A stretch of DNA of 64,000 nt, taken from NCBI RefSeq assembly GCF_014066305.1, contig NW_023501040.1, positions 1,152,001-1,216,000 on the forward strand, read 5' to 3'. The stretch comes from Letharia columbiana. Its lineage: Eukaryota; Ascomycota; Lecanoromycetes; Lecanorales; Parmeliaceae. Positions within the stretch are counted from its first letter, which is position 1, and each line of letters starts with the position of its first letter. This document shows positions 54,751 to 64,000 of the stretch, piece by piece. The notes beneath the pieces are model-generated. The model ran no database searches. It was not told the DNA's origin and saw nothing but the letters and a program-made list of their open reading frames with translations. The position numbers were made by a program, and so were the translations under genes.

Positions 54751-55389
54751 GGCGAATTACTAATTCATACCCCAAAAGTATAGATCCTTACATACCCCTA
54801 CACCAATTTTCACCCAAATATAGGATATAATTCGATAATTTGTTATTGCTTAGGGTATAATTTAACGAAGGCCTTCAATAATAGCTTTCTGATATAAGAG
54901 AGTTTAATAAAAGTAATAATAGCGATAAGCTTACTGAGCGTCTAATAATAGTCGTCGACTTGATTATTAATAACGGTGGTATTTACGCTGCGCAACGGGG
55001 CGGGGTTCGAGGCGAGGTTTTTAACCCCCGAAGCTTACTCCGCCCCGCCCCGCCCCGTCACGCAGCGTAGTGATATTGTTAGAAATTATTCCTTCGGGGG
55101 CCTTACGGGGTTTACGAGACCCGGAAAGGGTGTCTGCGTAGTATGTTCAAGTGGTATAGTAGCGGTAACTCGACTCCGTTTTTATCTGATAGAATTCTCA
55201 TCAAATGCGGTCGGAGAAACTCTCTTATTCCTATAATCGAATAAGCTAGATCGCGGATTATCCCCTTCGTAGTTTGAGGCCACTTAATAATAATTTATCA
55301 AATCATACCCTAAGCAATGGCAAATTACCGAATCATACCCCATATTTGGGTGTGATTTGGTGTAGGGGGTGAGTATGATACAATTTTGC
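54751..55389. mobile_element. degenerate copy of the MULE-type MITE, about 639 bp
   Basis: The left end (TAATTCATACCCCAAAAG, then TAGATCCTTAC and ATACCCCTA) is clearly related to the inverted terminus of the element at 4321-4953, and the total length is nearly identical. Inverted arms at 54795-54863 and 55299-55369 pair over about 70 bases. The left arm carries A or T at about seven sites where the right arm has G or C, all of them transitions. No matching target duplication remains. A GC-rich hairpin lies in its core. No transposase is encoded. Confidence 0.75.
54984..55069. repeat. GC-rich inverted repeat inside the degenerate MITE
   Basis: TACGCTGCG-CA-ACGGGGCGGGG at 54984-55005 is matched by its inverse at 55048-55069, with only the central dinucleotide differing. 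The 42-base loop is also GC-rich. It stands out in the AT-rich surroundings. Confidence 0.85.
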
Positions 55390-55919
55390 TGAGATGCCGA
55401 CATTTTGGGGGCCGGACTTATCGGACATTGCATATCCCAGTCGAGCGCAACTTTTAGGTGAAACCCAGTACGAGTACTAAAGTAGTAATATCAAACCGTT
55501 AAGTGTTAACGTTGGTTTGTTGGTTTCAGAATGCTTTCGTGTTCCCTGCATAAAACCTCGTATCGGGCCAGCAATCAGTAAATAGGAGTCGCAAAAATCT
55601 CGGAGATGGGGCGAGCCGTCGGTACTCAGCAGTAAGCGCCACTACGTATCTAAGGGCGCAGCGAGATCTCTGGGAAGGGAGAGCGTTCCGACTTTCGAGT
55701 CGAGGGGCTCGCAGTCATCATGCCAGCAGGCACTTGGACACTGACCAACATTGATCAATCAACATACGCCTTTCTACTTAGGCAGCAGACTGCATCACTA
55801 CACATAGTTCCTTGCTCTCTGACAGTACAGTTTCTAAGTTGACAGATACAAGCTGTGAATCTCTCACCACAGCCACCATTCTCCACCTAATCCCAAAATC
55901 CAGCAGCACTCGCCAGCAG

Positions 55920-56765
55920 ATGGCTGAGACCAGCACCGATCCAGCACCAGATCATGCTGGGGCCGCATACCCCAAACCGGCAGGCTGGGAGTACATGACC
56001 CATGAGGAACGATACGCCGCCCTAAGATCCGAGCCCAAGCCCGACTCCGAATATCTTCAAAAAGCTCTCGCCCAGGCCAAACAAGATGTCCTGCGCGACG
56101 AGCGCGACGAAAGGAAAGCAATCACAGAAGCACGCCAAATTACGGTCCTCGCCGATGCGCCCCACTTCACAATCTCCCTTACCGCCCCACCCACCCTTTC
56201 TCTGGCACAAGGCATCTACCCAATTGCAGCAATCCTAACATACACTTCCGATCCCGCCTCCACTACTTTCACTACTCAAGCCGCTCGTCCTGTCCTTTTC
56301 CGTCCTTGCTACGGTCCACTCTCCCCATCCGCCCCGAATGAAAACTTATATTCCGTTTACACCACCCCCACCTGCACGCCCGAATGTCGAATCCCGCACG
56401 TCCGACCTAACGCCTCCATACGCCCGCCCCGCGAAGCCGATGGCAGCTTTACCAAAGAGCTGGAAGTCACAAGCTGGGATGGATGGGAGGAAGCACACCT
56501 TGGAGACACTGTGAGGAAGGAGGTGGCAATGGGCTTGGACGAGAGGAGTGGGTGGAGCGAACACTTGGAGACGGGGAAGAGCTACTGGTTGCGGTGTGAT
56601 GACGCGGGATTGTTGGGAGTGGGGAGGTTGGGTTTGGATAGGTATTGGCGGTATGGGGATAAGGACAGTGTGGAATTGCCGATGAAAATCAAACTAAGGG
56701 ATCCGGAAGCAGTGAGCATACCCTTAGAGCCGAGCAATGTGGTAGAGTTCCAGGTGGTGCAATGA
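55920..56765 (+). CDS. uncharacterised protein, 281 aa
   Basis: A single exon from ATG 55920; the longer reading upstream has only a TTG. I do not recognise the family. The first 60 residues are hydrophilic and include GWEYMTHEERYAALRSEPKP. A helical, charged segment (LAQAKQDVLRDERDERKA) follows. The middle is a beta-sheet-like domain (HFTISLTAPPTLSLAQGIYP, AAILTYTSD). The C-terminal half contains CYGPLS, PTCTPECRIPHV, YWLRCDDAGLLG and ends VVEFQVVQ. The pattern of strands suggests an immunoglobulin- or arrestin-like fold, but that is a guess. There is no signal peptide or membrane helix. Confidence 0.75.
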   Translation: MAETSTDPAPDHAGAAYPKPAGWEYMTHEERYAALRSEPKPDSEYLQKALAQAKQDVLRDERDERKAITEARQITVLADAPHFTISLTAPPTLSLAQGIYPIAAILTYTSDPASTTFTTQAARPVLFRPCYGPLSPSAPNENLYSVYTTPTCTPECRIPHVRPNASIRPPREADGSFTKELEVTSWDGWEEAHLGDTVRKEVAMGLDERSGWSEHLETGKSYWLRCDDAGLLGVGRLGLDRYWRYGDKDSVELPMKIKLRDPEAVSIPLEPSNVVEFQVVQ

Positions 56766-57605
56766 GCAGCTGCATGACTGGATGACGGCAAGGTTGCGAG
56801 CGCGGCCTCACTGTGTTGTTCGCGGCGAGATGCACCATCGTAAAGGCAATGGCAGCGAAGTCCTTACGAACACGTAACGGTGAGAAGCAACTTGGACGCA
56901 GCAGGCTACCGCTCTCTACCTTACCCAGGGACGAGAAAACCAAGGGAAAAAGATGCCGAAGATGACCAAAATTCATCTCGATCCGTCAAACACCACTTAT
57001 TTGAGCGACCGGAAAACCGTGGCAAAAGGAAATCCTGGGAGATGAACATCACTCACTCAGGATCAGAAAGTATAGTGACCATCTTTCATGGCCCTGTAAT
57101 CCAGTCAGGCTGAAGTAAGACATCAAGCTTCATGGCTGAATCCAGGCATTTGCAAGGATATTATTTTCATTGTGGGGAGAGAAAAGCCACTGCAGAAACC
57201 AGCTTGTCCATATCATGTTCGGTGTATCCCAAATTCCCAGCCCTCGTCTCCAATGCCTACTCCTTCTGCAGGGTGAGTCAATGAATCATATTAAGACTAC
57301 CGTAGAGGCTATCATCCTCTACTAGTCGCTTTATTACGTGTATCATGGATGTGAACTATCAGCATTCTTCAAGTAGAGATCATAAAATTTACATCATATT
57401 CATGGCGACAAGATCGTGAAATTGAACTCTCTTGGCACATCATGTAACATCACATCATCCACTTTTGTATTCTGCCAAACGACTCATACGCGCTCATTAC
57501 CATATGCATTCTCCCACTCCCTATTCCCCATCGACCAACTTTTCCCGTCCTCATCACCACTCGGCGACCAATACGGTACGGCTTTCATCATCATCATCAT
57601 CATCA
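56766..57605. other. intergenic, (ATC)n microsatellite near the hydrophobin 3' end
   Basis: About eight ATC units lie at 57586-57610, running into the hydrophobin stop codon. No gene is supported. Confidence 0.4.
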
Positions 57606-58083
57606 TCATCCCTGCGGCGCAGAGCACAACAGACCCTGACCCAACTACACCATCCCATCAGCCAACCATCAACACACCGAACCTCTCCCCGACAAAAACC
57701 AGCCGCAACGTAGGATAGACAAGAACTCACAAGATCAAGCGTGCAGCACTGCGCCTCCTGTCCGACATCCGCGCAGATCTGCGTGAAGTTGGCCACGTCG
57801 GTCGGCAACGTGGGAGCTGCGTGCGCGGTCAGAATGTTTTCCCCGGCGGTCAGAGGAGGAGTAGACGAGTGGTGATTTGGGGTGGCTTACGGTCGGCGCA
57901 CTGCAGGTCCGCGAGGCTGAGGACGTTGACGGCGCAGCAGTTTGGGGTGGCGGAGGCGCCGCTGCAGGGGAGGGGGGCTTGGCGTTTGGCGTTGCCGGTG
58001 GAGGTGGAGGTGGGGATGGCGGTGGTGAGGGAGGTGGTGGTGAGGAGGGTGAAGGCGAGGATGGCGGTGGCGGTGAAGTGCAT
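57606..58083 (-). CDS. class II hydrophobin, 105 aa
   Basis: Three exons (58083-57891, 57816-57731, 57644-57606) join to 105 residues. Introns are 74 and 86 nt (GTAAGC and GTGAGT donors). Residues 1-22 are a signal peptide, followed by a Ser/Thr-rich segment and a Lys-Arg site. The mature part has eight Cys in the class II pattern: C-x8-CC-x11-C, then C-x8-CC-x10-C. Key pieces are NCCAVNVLSLADLQCAD and QICADVGQEAQCC. Class II hydrophobins are Pezizomycotina-specific amphiphilic surface proteins that coat hyphae and spores. The last intron has two possible AG acceptors nine bases apart. The upstream one (TGTAG) gives the normal x10 spacing before the last Cys; the other would give x7. Confidence 0.93.
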
Positions 58084-60509
58084 GGTGGATTGTGGGGATG
58101 GCTGGGAGGCTGGTTGGTGATTGTTGTTGGGCTTGAGGATTGGTTGAGACGATGGTGCTGGATGTGTGGAAAGAATGTGGCATTTCCGCTGTTCTTTATA
58201 GTCGTTCGCTCAGGAAAATCTGCCTTGGTCTAGCGGTGGCATCAGTCACCGGAGACGCCATGACGATGGTAAAAATGCTCATCCTCCTCTAGCACGGCCG
58301 CTACGAATGTGCTCGGGGCTTTTTGGCTCTGGTCATGCTTTCTTCCAAGTTTTGATGCTGGCGTCTCTGCGGAGATGAGAAACGGTCGTTGGATGGTGGT
58401 GATCTAGCCTAACGTCCTCAGCTGGACTAGGTTTCTTAACGGTCATCACTGCCGATGTTTGGTGCTTGGACAGGGTCTCTGTGACGGACTTGGATCGAGT
58501 GGGGAGACAGAGCCGCTTTTCCACAAAAGTCTTGGTGAACGACATCAAGGATGATGACGCGGGTCCGTCTTCGGTGCGACTGCACACTGACGCGGGTCCA
58601 TGATCGTGCGTATTGGTTGCATGCATGCTGTCAGATACTATCTGGGTGCTTGAGCCTCAGCGCTTGCCGTACATCATGTGAAACCAATGACAAGCGATTG
58701 CAATCCAAAACGATAAATGTTTTGGACAGGGCATGTGGCAGGAGCTTCTGTCTCTAGACCTTCGTTTCCGGAGTAACATCCTGGTCAAGGCCTTGCTTCT
58801 TAGTGTCTCCAGAAGATCATCGAGCGCTAAGACACATACAGTAGGCAAACAGGCACCCCGGGAACAAGGAATATCGCATTCTAGATGAGCTCGAACTGTT
58901 CAATCCTTCCACTGTCAAAATGGTATCAACAAATCAACATAGCAGAGCTCCAGCAGAGGGTGGATATCTCAGATCCAATCCTTCCGCGTGTTGAGTGCCT
59001 AGGTACACTTGAGAACACGTGCACTTCGACCCTCAAGCGTTCGATCGATGTCAGGTCACACAGTGTGTGAGAGCTAGATAGAGATATGTATTGCTATCCT
59101 AGCCAGACAAGGAAAGACGTTCCCATAAAAGGAGCTCTGTGGAAGAGCTGCTGTGCAGCGTTTCCAGGATGTCTCAATAGCTGTTAAATGACAGTACGAA
59201 GACACATCGCCAGACGACATGCAGAGAAACTCCGGACATGAATTCCAAGTTCAAGTCATGACCAATAGCAAATAAGTTTTCTTCACGACTGGGGCTAGGA
59301 GGTCGTGTTTGTACCAAGAATAGTCAGGGGAAAGATATTAGGGCAGGCTTTGCCGAACGTTTGTCCGTGAGCCAAAACAGAAGGTCAAAACGTTGACCCC
59401 CGAAGCCGCTAACAAAATCTCATCAAGATGAGCGTCCATAGAAGCGAACAAGCTTCTGAGAGGACCTTTGTTTATGGTCGAAAGGCATTCATAGATAAAA
59501 CATGGTCTACAGCATATTTTCCCAAGAAGACACTCAACTGTCTGCAAAAGCTCCATAGGATTACAATGGCCGTTTAAATAAGGTACAAAGGTACCTTTCA
59601 AGCCACCAGTGTGGAGGCATTCCAAGCGGACAAGGATCAAGAACCTTTGAGGCATGTCTTCCCGAGGAGATCGAGATGCTAATTTGACGCCAAAGCCTCT
59701 TCTGATCTGACCTCAGGGCAACGAGCCGGACTAGTACTTGTTCGACAACGTCTTATGGTTGCAAAGAGATAATGTCTCTCTACCTGGTCGTCACCTCATA
59801 TGTTTCTGGAGTAAAGTCAGATGGCAGTCTCCAAAGATCTTGAGCTTTCACAAGACCAAGCGCAAGAGACCGTCGACGATCTCGGGAAGTTGAGTATTCG
59901 GAGTCCCATCGTCAAGCATGTTTCTCAATTGGCCTCAGCTTTGGTATGATCGAAGGAAATGTTGCATAGCCGTTGCAAGGTCTTGATGATGGTCGGTTTT
60001 AGGGACTAGCCGCGGGCGCAGCCGCCCAGAAACGGGGCGGAGGACCACTTGAACTCTCATGGCTGAGGGTAAGGATGGTCATCCAGAAGATTTACGTCTG
60101 CCTGCTGCTCGATCCTTGCGAGCTGCAGGTTGACTGACGGTAGCTCGGTGGCTAAAAATGATCGGCCATGATAATAGCGTCTGTCGATCACGCCGTGTTG
60201 CCTTACGCTCGAATTGCCCCACATGATGTTGTACCAGTATCAGGAGTTCTTTCGTGAAAGCCATACAACCGTTTTTTGACCTTTCATCAGAAACCTCGTC
60301 TAATTGATGACGACTTCCAGTGACTGAGGAACAATTGAGGAACAGACTAGAGGTCACTCACTGGATGTGGGATTGTCTTCAGTGAAAATCCCTGCATCCT
60401 TCCCTGCACCGAAGGGCTTCCTCCGATACTGGCATTTCCTGGCGACGACCTTCCTTCCTTACGCATCGTGCGCCGGCGAGACAAATCCAGTTCCTCCTCC
60501 CTAGCCGCC
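58084..60509. other. 2.4-kb intergenic, nothing firmly supported
   Basis: Minus frames at 58626-58333 (97 codons) and 59655-59338 (105 codons) begin with ATG but have no family signature, no conserved splice context and ordinary composition. They could be chance frames. Confidence 0.35.
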
Positions 60510-61027
60510 ATGTCGGGAACTTCAGCACAACAGGCTTCCGACCTTGCCTCTCTGTCTCAACCTTCAACGCGCTCCCGCGCAACCAGCTCTCGCCTTCGGC
60601 TTCTGTGCCTAACCACTGGCACGTATCCCTCCGCCAAGTGCCCCTCCAGCCCCCCGGCCAAGTTCTCTTCCTTATCAGTCCTGCCGCTCGCTACGTCCAT
60701 GTCGAAGGACCTTTACCACCCAGTTACACCAGCGCCACTACAGAGGTGAAAGCAACAATATGGAGTATGCTGTTGCTGAAGGCATTCAACCAGGGCTTGG
60801 GTGCGACTGAAGAGCATAAGAGAGCGGGTGCGATCGTGGGTCGGCCGTGGAGTTGGGTGTGCAACGATGCGGAGATGGCTGGGGCAGTTGGAGAGATGCT
60901 GAGGAGCATTGGAGTGCTGGCGCCGGAGGGGGTAGGATTGGCTGGGGATGAGGAGAATGGGATTGCCGATGAGGAGTGGAGCCGGTTCTTTGGAGAACTG
61001 CATAATACTATACGGATGGGCGATTGA
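60510..61027 (+). CDS. uncharacterised small protein; 5' frame unresolved
   Basis: The frame ending at 61027 is clearly coding: VPNHWHVSLRQVPLQPPGQV, LFLISPAARYVHVEGPLPPS, ATIWSMLLLKAFNQGLG and WSWVCNDAEMAGAVGEMLRS, then an acidic tail. It resembles a conserved fungal protein that I cannot name. In this frame coding quality extends upstream to about STFNALPRNQ (60560), but there is no ATG. The nearby ATG at 60510 (MSGTSAQQASDLASL) is one base out of frame. The switch would fall in the CTCTCTGTCTC tract near 60555-60566. So there is either a small indel there or an unrecognised 5' exon. No signal peptide is evident. Confidence 0.6.
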
Positions 61028-61311
61028 GGTCGAGTCGCAAACGATATGCGATAAAGCCCTGTAGGCTCATATTTGGTTCTTCGGATGGTAGACTGAGCTC
61101 AAGCAGTCGAAGTCCTTGTTGGAGGACGTTCTTTGCTTGCAGATGGCATATCAAAGTACCACGAGTAGATAGCGGCTGTTGACTGAAAATGTCTGGTAGC
61201 TGATTCAGCCCCAGAGACGATGTCGAAAAGCCTCCGGTCTGCGCCCATCTAAGAGGATGAGTGGTTTGTAGATAGTAGAGAAGTTGGTCAGATTCCACCT
61301 TTTCTTACAAG

Positions 61312-62175
61312 GAGGGACATGACTTTGAGGATCTTCTCATTCACGCAGCACAGGGGGGGCCATTCGGATCTCATACGGCTTATGATTGAGAAGTGCCAAG
61401 TGGAGCCTTCGCAAAGGCTTCAGAGCCGAATTATGAAGCACGCTGCTCATCATGGCCACCAAGAACTTATCCTCACGGCCTTGGATAATCAAGCTCAAGT
61501 GGACTATACTGGTTATGGAGAACATCTAGAATATCAAGTGGTGACCCCTCTGGAGCTAGCCGCTTCGCATGGCCATGAAAAGATTGTCAGACTACTTCTA
61601 GAATGGGGTACAAATCATCTTCGCGGAAGGAGAAGAGGGATAGCATTGTTCGAAGCTATGAGACGTGGATACCGATGCACTGTGCAGGCTTTTCTCGACC
61701 ACGGTGCTGACTTGAATGTCCTAACCTGTCGGCGCGGAATTCGGAATCCTTTGGTTGCCGCATCTATCTATGGGCATGCAGATGTGGTACAAGTCTTGCT
61801 TGAGAGAACGGACATGCTTCAATGCAGCAAATTTGTCGGTCGGCTGGCAATTTGCTGCGCTGCTCGGTTGGGGTATATTGCCATCGTACGCATACTCGTT
61901 GAGCAAGGTATCGATCCAGACTGGCTTTGGGCAACGAAACCCCAATGTATCAAGCACTGACGCATGGGCAAGGTGATGTTGTCAAAGCACTAACCGAGTT
62001 GGGAGCTGAGAAGATAGAACTGTCAAACTTCAAGTATGCCAACAAGCGTGACTACGCTATTCGACGCCAGAAGCACCCTTTGCGCGTAATACCAGGTTTT
62101 GCCGGCTTCGAGACGCATCGGGCTCACAGGCTTCGAGCCCGTCTGACACATCCACACTTTACAATTCCGTGGTGA
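61312..62175 (+). pseudogene. ankyrin-repeat protein with two frameshifts
   Basis: Consecutive ankyrin-type repeats can be read: EDLLIHAAQGG, then HSDLIRLMIEK, VTPLELAASHGHEKIVRLLL, GIALFEAMRRGYRCTVQAFL with DHGADLNV, NPLVAASIYGHADVVQVLLE, LAICCAARLGYIAIVRILVE and, finally, TPMYQALTHGQGDVVKALTE. The first repeat is in another frame and joins if one G is removed from the G7 run at 61353-61359. The last repeat is likewise shifted by an indel near 61915-61935. Both changes are single bases. The gene may begin further upstream (the frame is open before 61312), and the 3' end after KALTELGAEKI is uncertain. Ankyrin repeats mediate protein binding; the partner is unknown. Confidence 0.7.
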
Positions 62176-62194
62176 TTTTTGGTGCCCATCATGC

Positions 62195-62680
62195 TCAGAC
62201 ATCGGGATCCTGCTTGAAAGTCAATTCATTTCGTGGTTTTGATCCGATCAAACGAGTGCAACCTACACTATCCTCTCGAGCCAATGGTCCTACCGCATCG
62301 CAAATATTCTGTCTCAAAACTTCTACCAAGAACTCCGTCCTCTCCGACCCACTTCCAAGTACAACCTTAATCCTGCACCGCTTCTCTACCTCGGATATCG
62401 TGCATTTAGTGGTGCTTTCCGGGACCCAAATACCCCATCGGCGTGCTCTTGGCGTTGGGTAGCCGAAGTCGTCTTCGTTGGAGTCGCTGACGGACTCGCA
62501 GTGTTGCCGGATGAAGTACTCTTTCGCTAGTGCGTTGGCAAAATTGCGGGAGAAAGTGACCTCCTCGATATGCGTGGTCTTGTGGAGGGGGACAAAGGTT
62601 TCTTCGTCGTCGGGATCACGGTAGAAGCGAGAGGATTCCGTGACGACGACAGGGTAGCAGTTTTGGGGTCGCGAATCCAT
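62195..62680 (-). CDS. uncharacterised protein, 161 aa
   Basis: An ATG at 62680 opens an uninterrupted frame of 161 codons that ends 20 bases from the convergent ankyrin gene. I do not recognise the family. The N-terminal half is acidic (YRDPDDEETFVPLHKTTHIE, VSDSNEDDFGYPTPRARRWG). The C-terminal half is strand-like (IWVPESTTKCTISEVEKRCR, IKVVLGSGSERTEFLVEVLR). There is no signal peptide, membrane helix or repeat. Codon use and even composition support a real gene, but single-frame evidence is all there is. Confidence 0.55.
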   Translation of the reverse strand: MDSRPQNCYPVVVTESSRFYRDPDDEETFVPLHKTTHIEEVTFSRNFANALAKEYFIRQHCESVSDSNEDDFGYPTPRARRWGIWVPESTTKCTISEVEKRCRIKVVLGSGSERTEFLVEVLRQNICDAVGPLAREDSVGCTRLIGSKPRNELTFKQDPDV

Positions 62681-62844
62681 GATAGCGGATCAGTTCAGTG
62701 AAATCGTGTCCTTTGATTTTCTGTGAAGGAAATGAGAGAAAAGGCTATTGGGAAAGAATTTAATCGTGGGCCCACTTTTGTTGAGAATGTTAGAGTTGGA
62801 TTTGATGGAGGATGAAGGATTGATTGATTGCTATGGTAAGTAGG

Positions 62845-63116
62845 CACCCGGGTGACAGAAAAGCCTGGACACTAACCTGAATTAAGCTAGGAGATCAAGG
62901 GCCGTCCCACATACAATTTCACACCCAAATTTCACCCTCTTAGGTCATGAATGAGTGTGTAATTAGTATGCCTGAAAGGATCCAGGCTATTCTAGACGGT
63001 GATGGACAAGTGACAGGCTATTAATGGAGAAACATGGTATTTGCGCAGAGAAATTTGGTGGGGGAAGGCCGTAATTCCCATTTGCTTAGTGTCCAGGCTT
63101 TTCTGTCACCCGGGTG
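62845..63116. mobile_element. 272-bp MITE with perfect 31-bp inverted termini
   Basis: CACCCGGGTGACAGAAAAGC at 62845 continues through CTGGACACTAA to 62875. Its exact reverse complement occupies 63086-63116. GTAGG directly flanks both ends (62840-62844 and 63117-63121), a possible 5-bp target duplication. Alternatively, AAGTAG on the left and CTACTT on the right extend the termini to a flanking TA, which would point to a Tc1/mariner-like element with a small indel. The interior has no open frame. It lies in the promoter side of the 62195-62680 gene. Confidence 0.88.
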
Positions 63117-63739
63117 GTAGGCTACTTATATACCATGTGAAGCCTATGCCAATTTGCCACTATGAGGGATAGCACACAGTGCTGTAGCATTCCAACAGTT
63201 AGACTATGCTTTGTTTAGAAAAGATTTTCTATTCTGTGAAGACCATTAAAGACTATAAGGAAATAGCACACAGCGGGCATACTCTTATTATACACACGAA
63301 AATACCCGGAGATCGGTTCTATGACTCAACCCATTCTACTAGAAGATTCCACCCGAATTAGTTCAATCCGTGGGTGCCTTTTCCAATTCGATTTCCGAAT
63401 AAGCGAAGCAATTACCAAACACCGACACTTTTCGCTCAAGCTCTTTAAGCGAATAGTGGCGCCACAGCTTGATATACACTACAACTCTCGATATCTACCC
63501 GTTTTCGCTGTCTCCGGCAGGTGGTTGCTTCACAGTGCTCGGCAACCGCATTTGGGCCAATCAATTCGGCTAAGTGAGCTCATAGAGCATTAGCAGAGAT
63601 GCTATGGCGGAGAAGGCTTGGAGGCATTCATGGTCTCTGGCACGTGATCAGCCTGCATTCCAGTGGCCAACAATCAACAAGGTCCCGACAACAGAATGCG
63701 TAACATTCGATACTGGAAGACGAGCCGCATCTCCTACGG
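63117..63739. other. intergenic, nothing recognised
   Basis: A plus-strand frame at 63321-63593 has no family signature. Nothing else is seen. Confidence 0.35.
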
Positions 63740-63986
63740 TTAATCGAGAAAAGCTGGGAACGGATCAAGTATACCTTGCGCACTGCGAGTGACACCTTCG
63801 GGTTTTTGAGTTTGGAATTGGGTGGCTTCAGTGATACCTGTCTCCACGCTCCCTAAGCACACTTTTCCAGCAGGTGCAAATGTCCCTTTGCGCGGAAAAT
63901 CACGACCTTGATCTTTGTCAATTCTAAACTCCATTACGACCGGATCTACTTCTTGCCAATAGTCTTCCGCACCATGGGCATTATAG
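63740..63986 (-). CDS. possible 3' exon of a gene extending beyond the window
   Basis: The minus frame ending at 63740 reads NAHGAEDYWQEVDPVVMEFR, IDKDQGRDFPRKGTFAPAGK and VETGITEATQFQTQKPEGVT. It is open up to a TGA at about 63989, and an AG directly after that stop (TTGAG) could be the acceptor of an intron whose upstream exon is outside the window. I do not recognise the family. Confidence 0.35.
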
Positions 63987-64000
63987 TCTCAATTCCTCAA

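Larger units (their letters stand above)
53529..55919. other. 2.4-kb intergenic holding a degenerate MITE
   Basis: Besides the element at 54751-55389 there is no supported gene or RNA. Confidence 0.45.

Noticed and set aside
55003..55012. GGTTCGAGGC, resembling a tRNA B box
   Set aside because: It lies in the loop of the GC-rich hairpin in the MITE. No A box or acceptor stem can be formed around it.
1..64000. A secondary-metabolite or defence gene cluster
   Set aside because: No polyketide synthase, NRPS, terpene cyclase, P450, cluster regulator or NLR-type gene is present. The transporter, GT90, amidase and MetX-like genes are scattered among unrelated genes.

Overview
The window is genomic DNA of a filamentous ascomycete (Pezizomycotina). 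The supporting signs are short spliceosomal introns (about 47-181 nt) with GTRNGT donors, CTAAC/CTGAC-like branch points and YAG acceptors, a class II hydrophobin, a Krev-1/Rsr1-type Ras GTPase, many F-box and 2EXR-like proteins, and mutations resembling repeat-induced point mutation (RIP). The family mix would fit Dothideomycetes, but I cannot fix the genus from sequence alone.

Layout. 1-5.4 kb: an acidic, disordered RGG protein cut by the window edge, a GNAT acetyltransferase with a frameshift, and a decayed tyrosine/serine phosphatase pseudogene split by a 633-bp MULE-type MITE with a 9-bp target duplication. 5.8-13.5 kb: a decayed F-box gene, a frameshifted 2EXR-like gene, a single-pass membrane protein with a Cys-rich ectodomain, and an intact F-box protein. 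14.3-19.0 kb: a nuclear-type unknown, a five-exon AVT-like amino acid transporter and mitochondrial ribosomal protein bS16m. 19.4-23.2 kb: two long relics, a CorA-like metal transporter and an uncharacterised ankyrin-type gene. 23.8-25.6 kb: a GT90/CAP10 glycosyltransferase. 25.6-29.1 kb is gene-poor. 29.1-39.1 kb: a thaumatin-like secreted protein, a 2EXR-like protein, an F-box/zinc protein, NAD(P)HX epimerase and a secreted amidase. 39.1-41.5 kb: an AT-rich island and a degenerate 110-bp repeat array. 41.5-49.3 kb: a small secreted protein, a MetX-like alpha/beta hydrolase, a 2EXR-like protein and the Krev-1 GTPase. 49.6-58.1 kb: a second single-pass surface protein, a secreted HEXXH metalloprotease, a second degenerate copy of the MITE, an unknown protein and the hydrophobin. 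60.5-64 kb: a small unknown, a broken ankyrin gene, another small unknown, a 272-bp MITE with perfect 31-bp inverted termini, and a partial gene at the right edge.

The genes do not form one pathway or an obvious biosynthetic cluster. Housekeeping genes (bS16m, NAD(P)HX epimerase, Krev-1, amino acid transporter) alternate with accessory, secreted and F-box-like genes. The window is rich in broken genes: about four are heavily decayed, and several others differ from an open frame by one base, often in a homopolymer. That fits either an accessory region in decay or local base-call errors. I saw no tRNA, rRNA, CRISPR or complete autonomous transposon.
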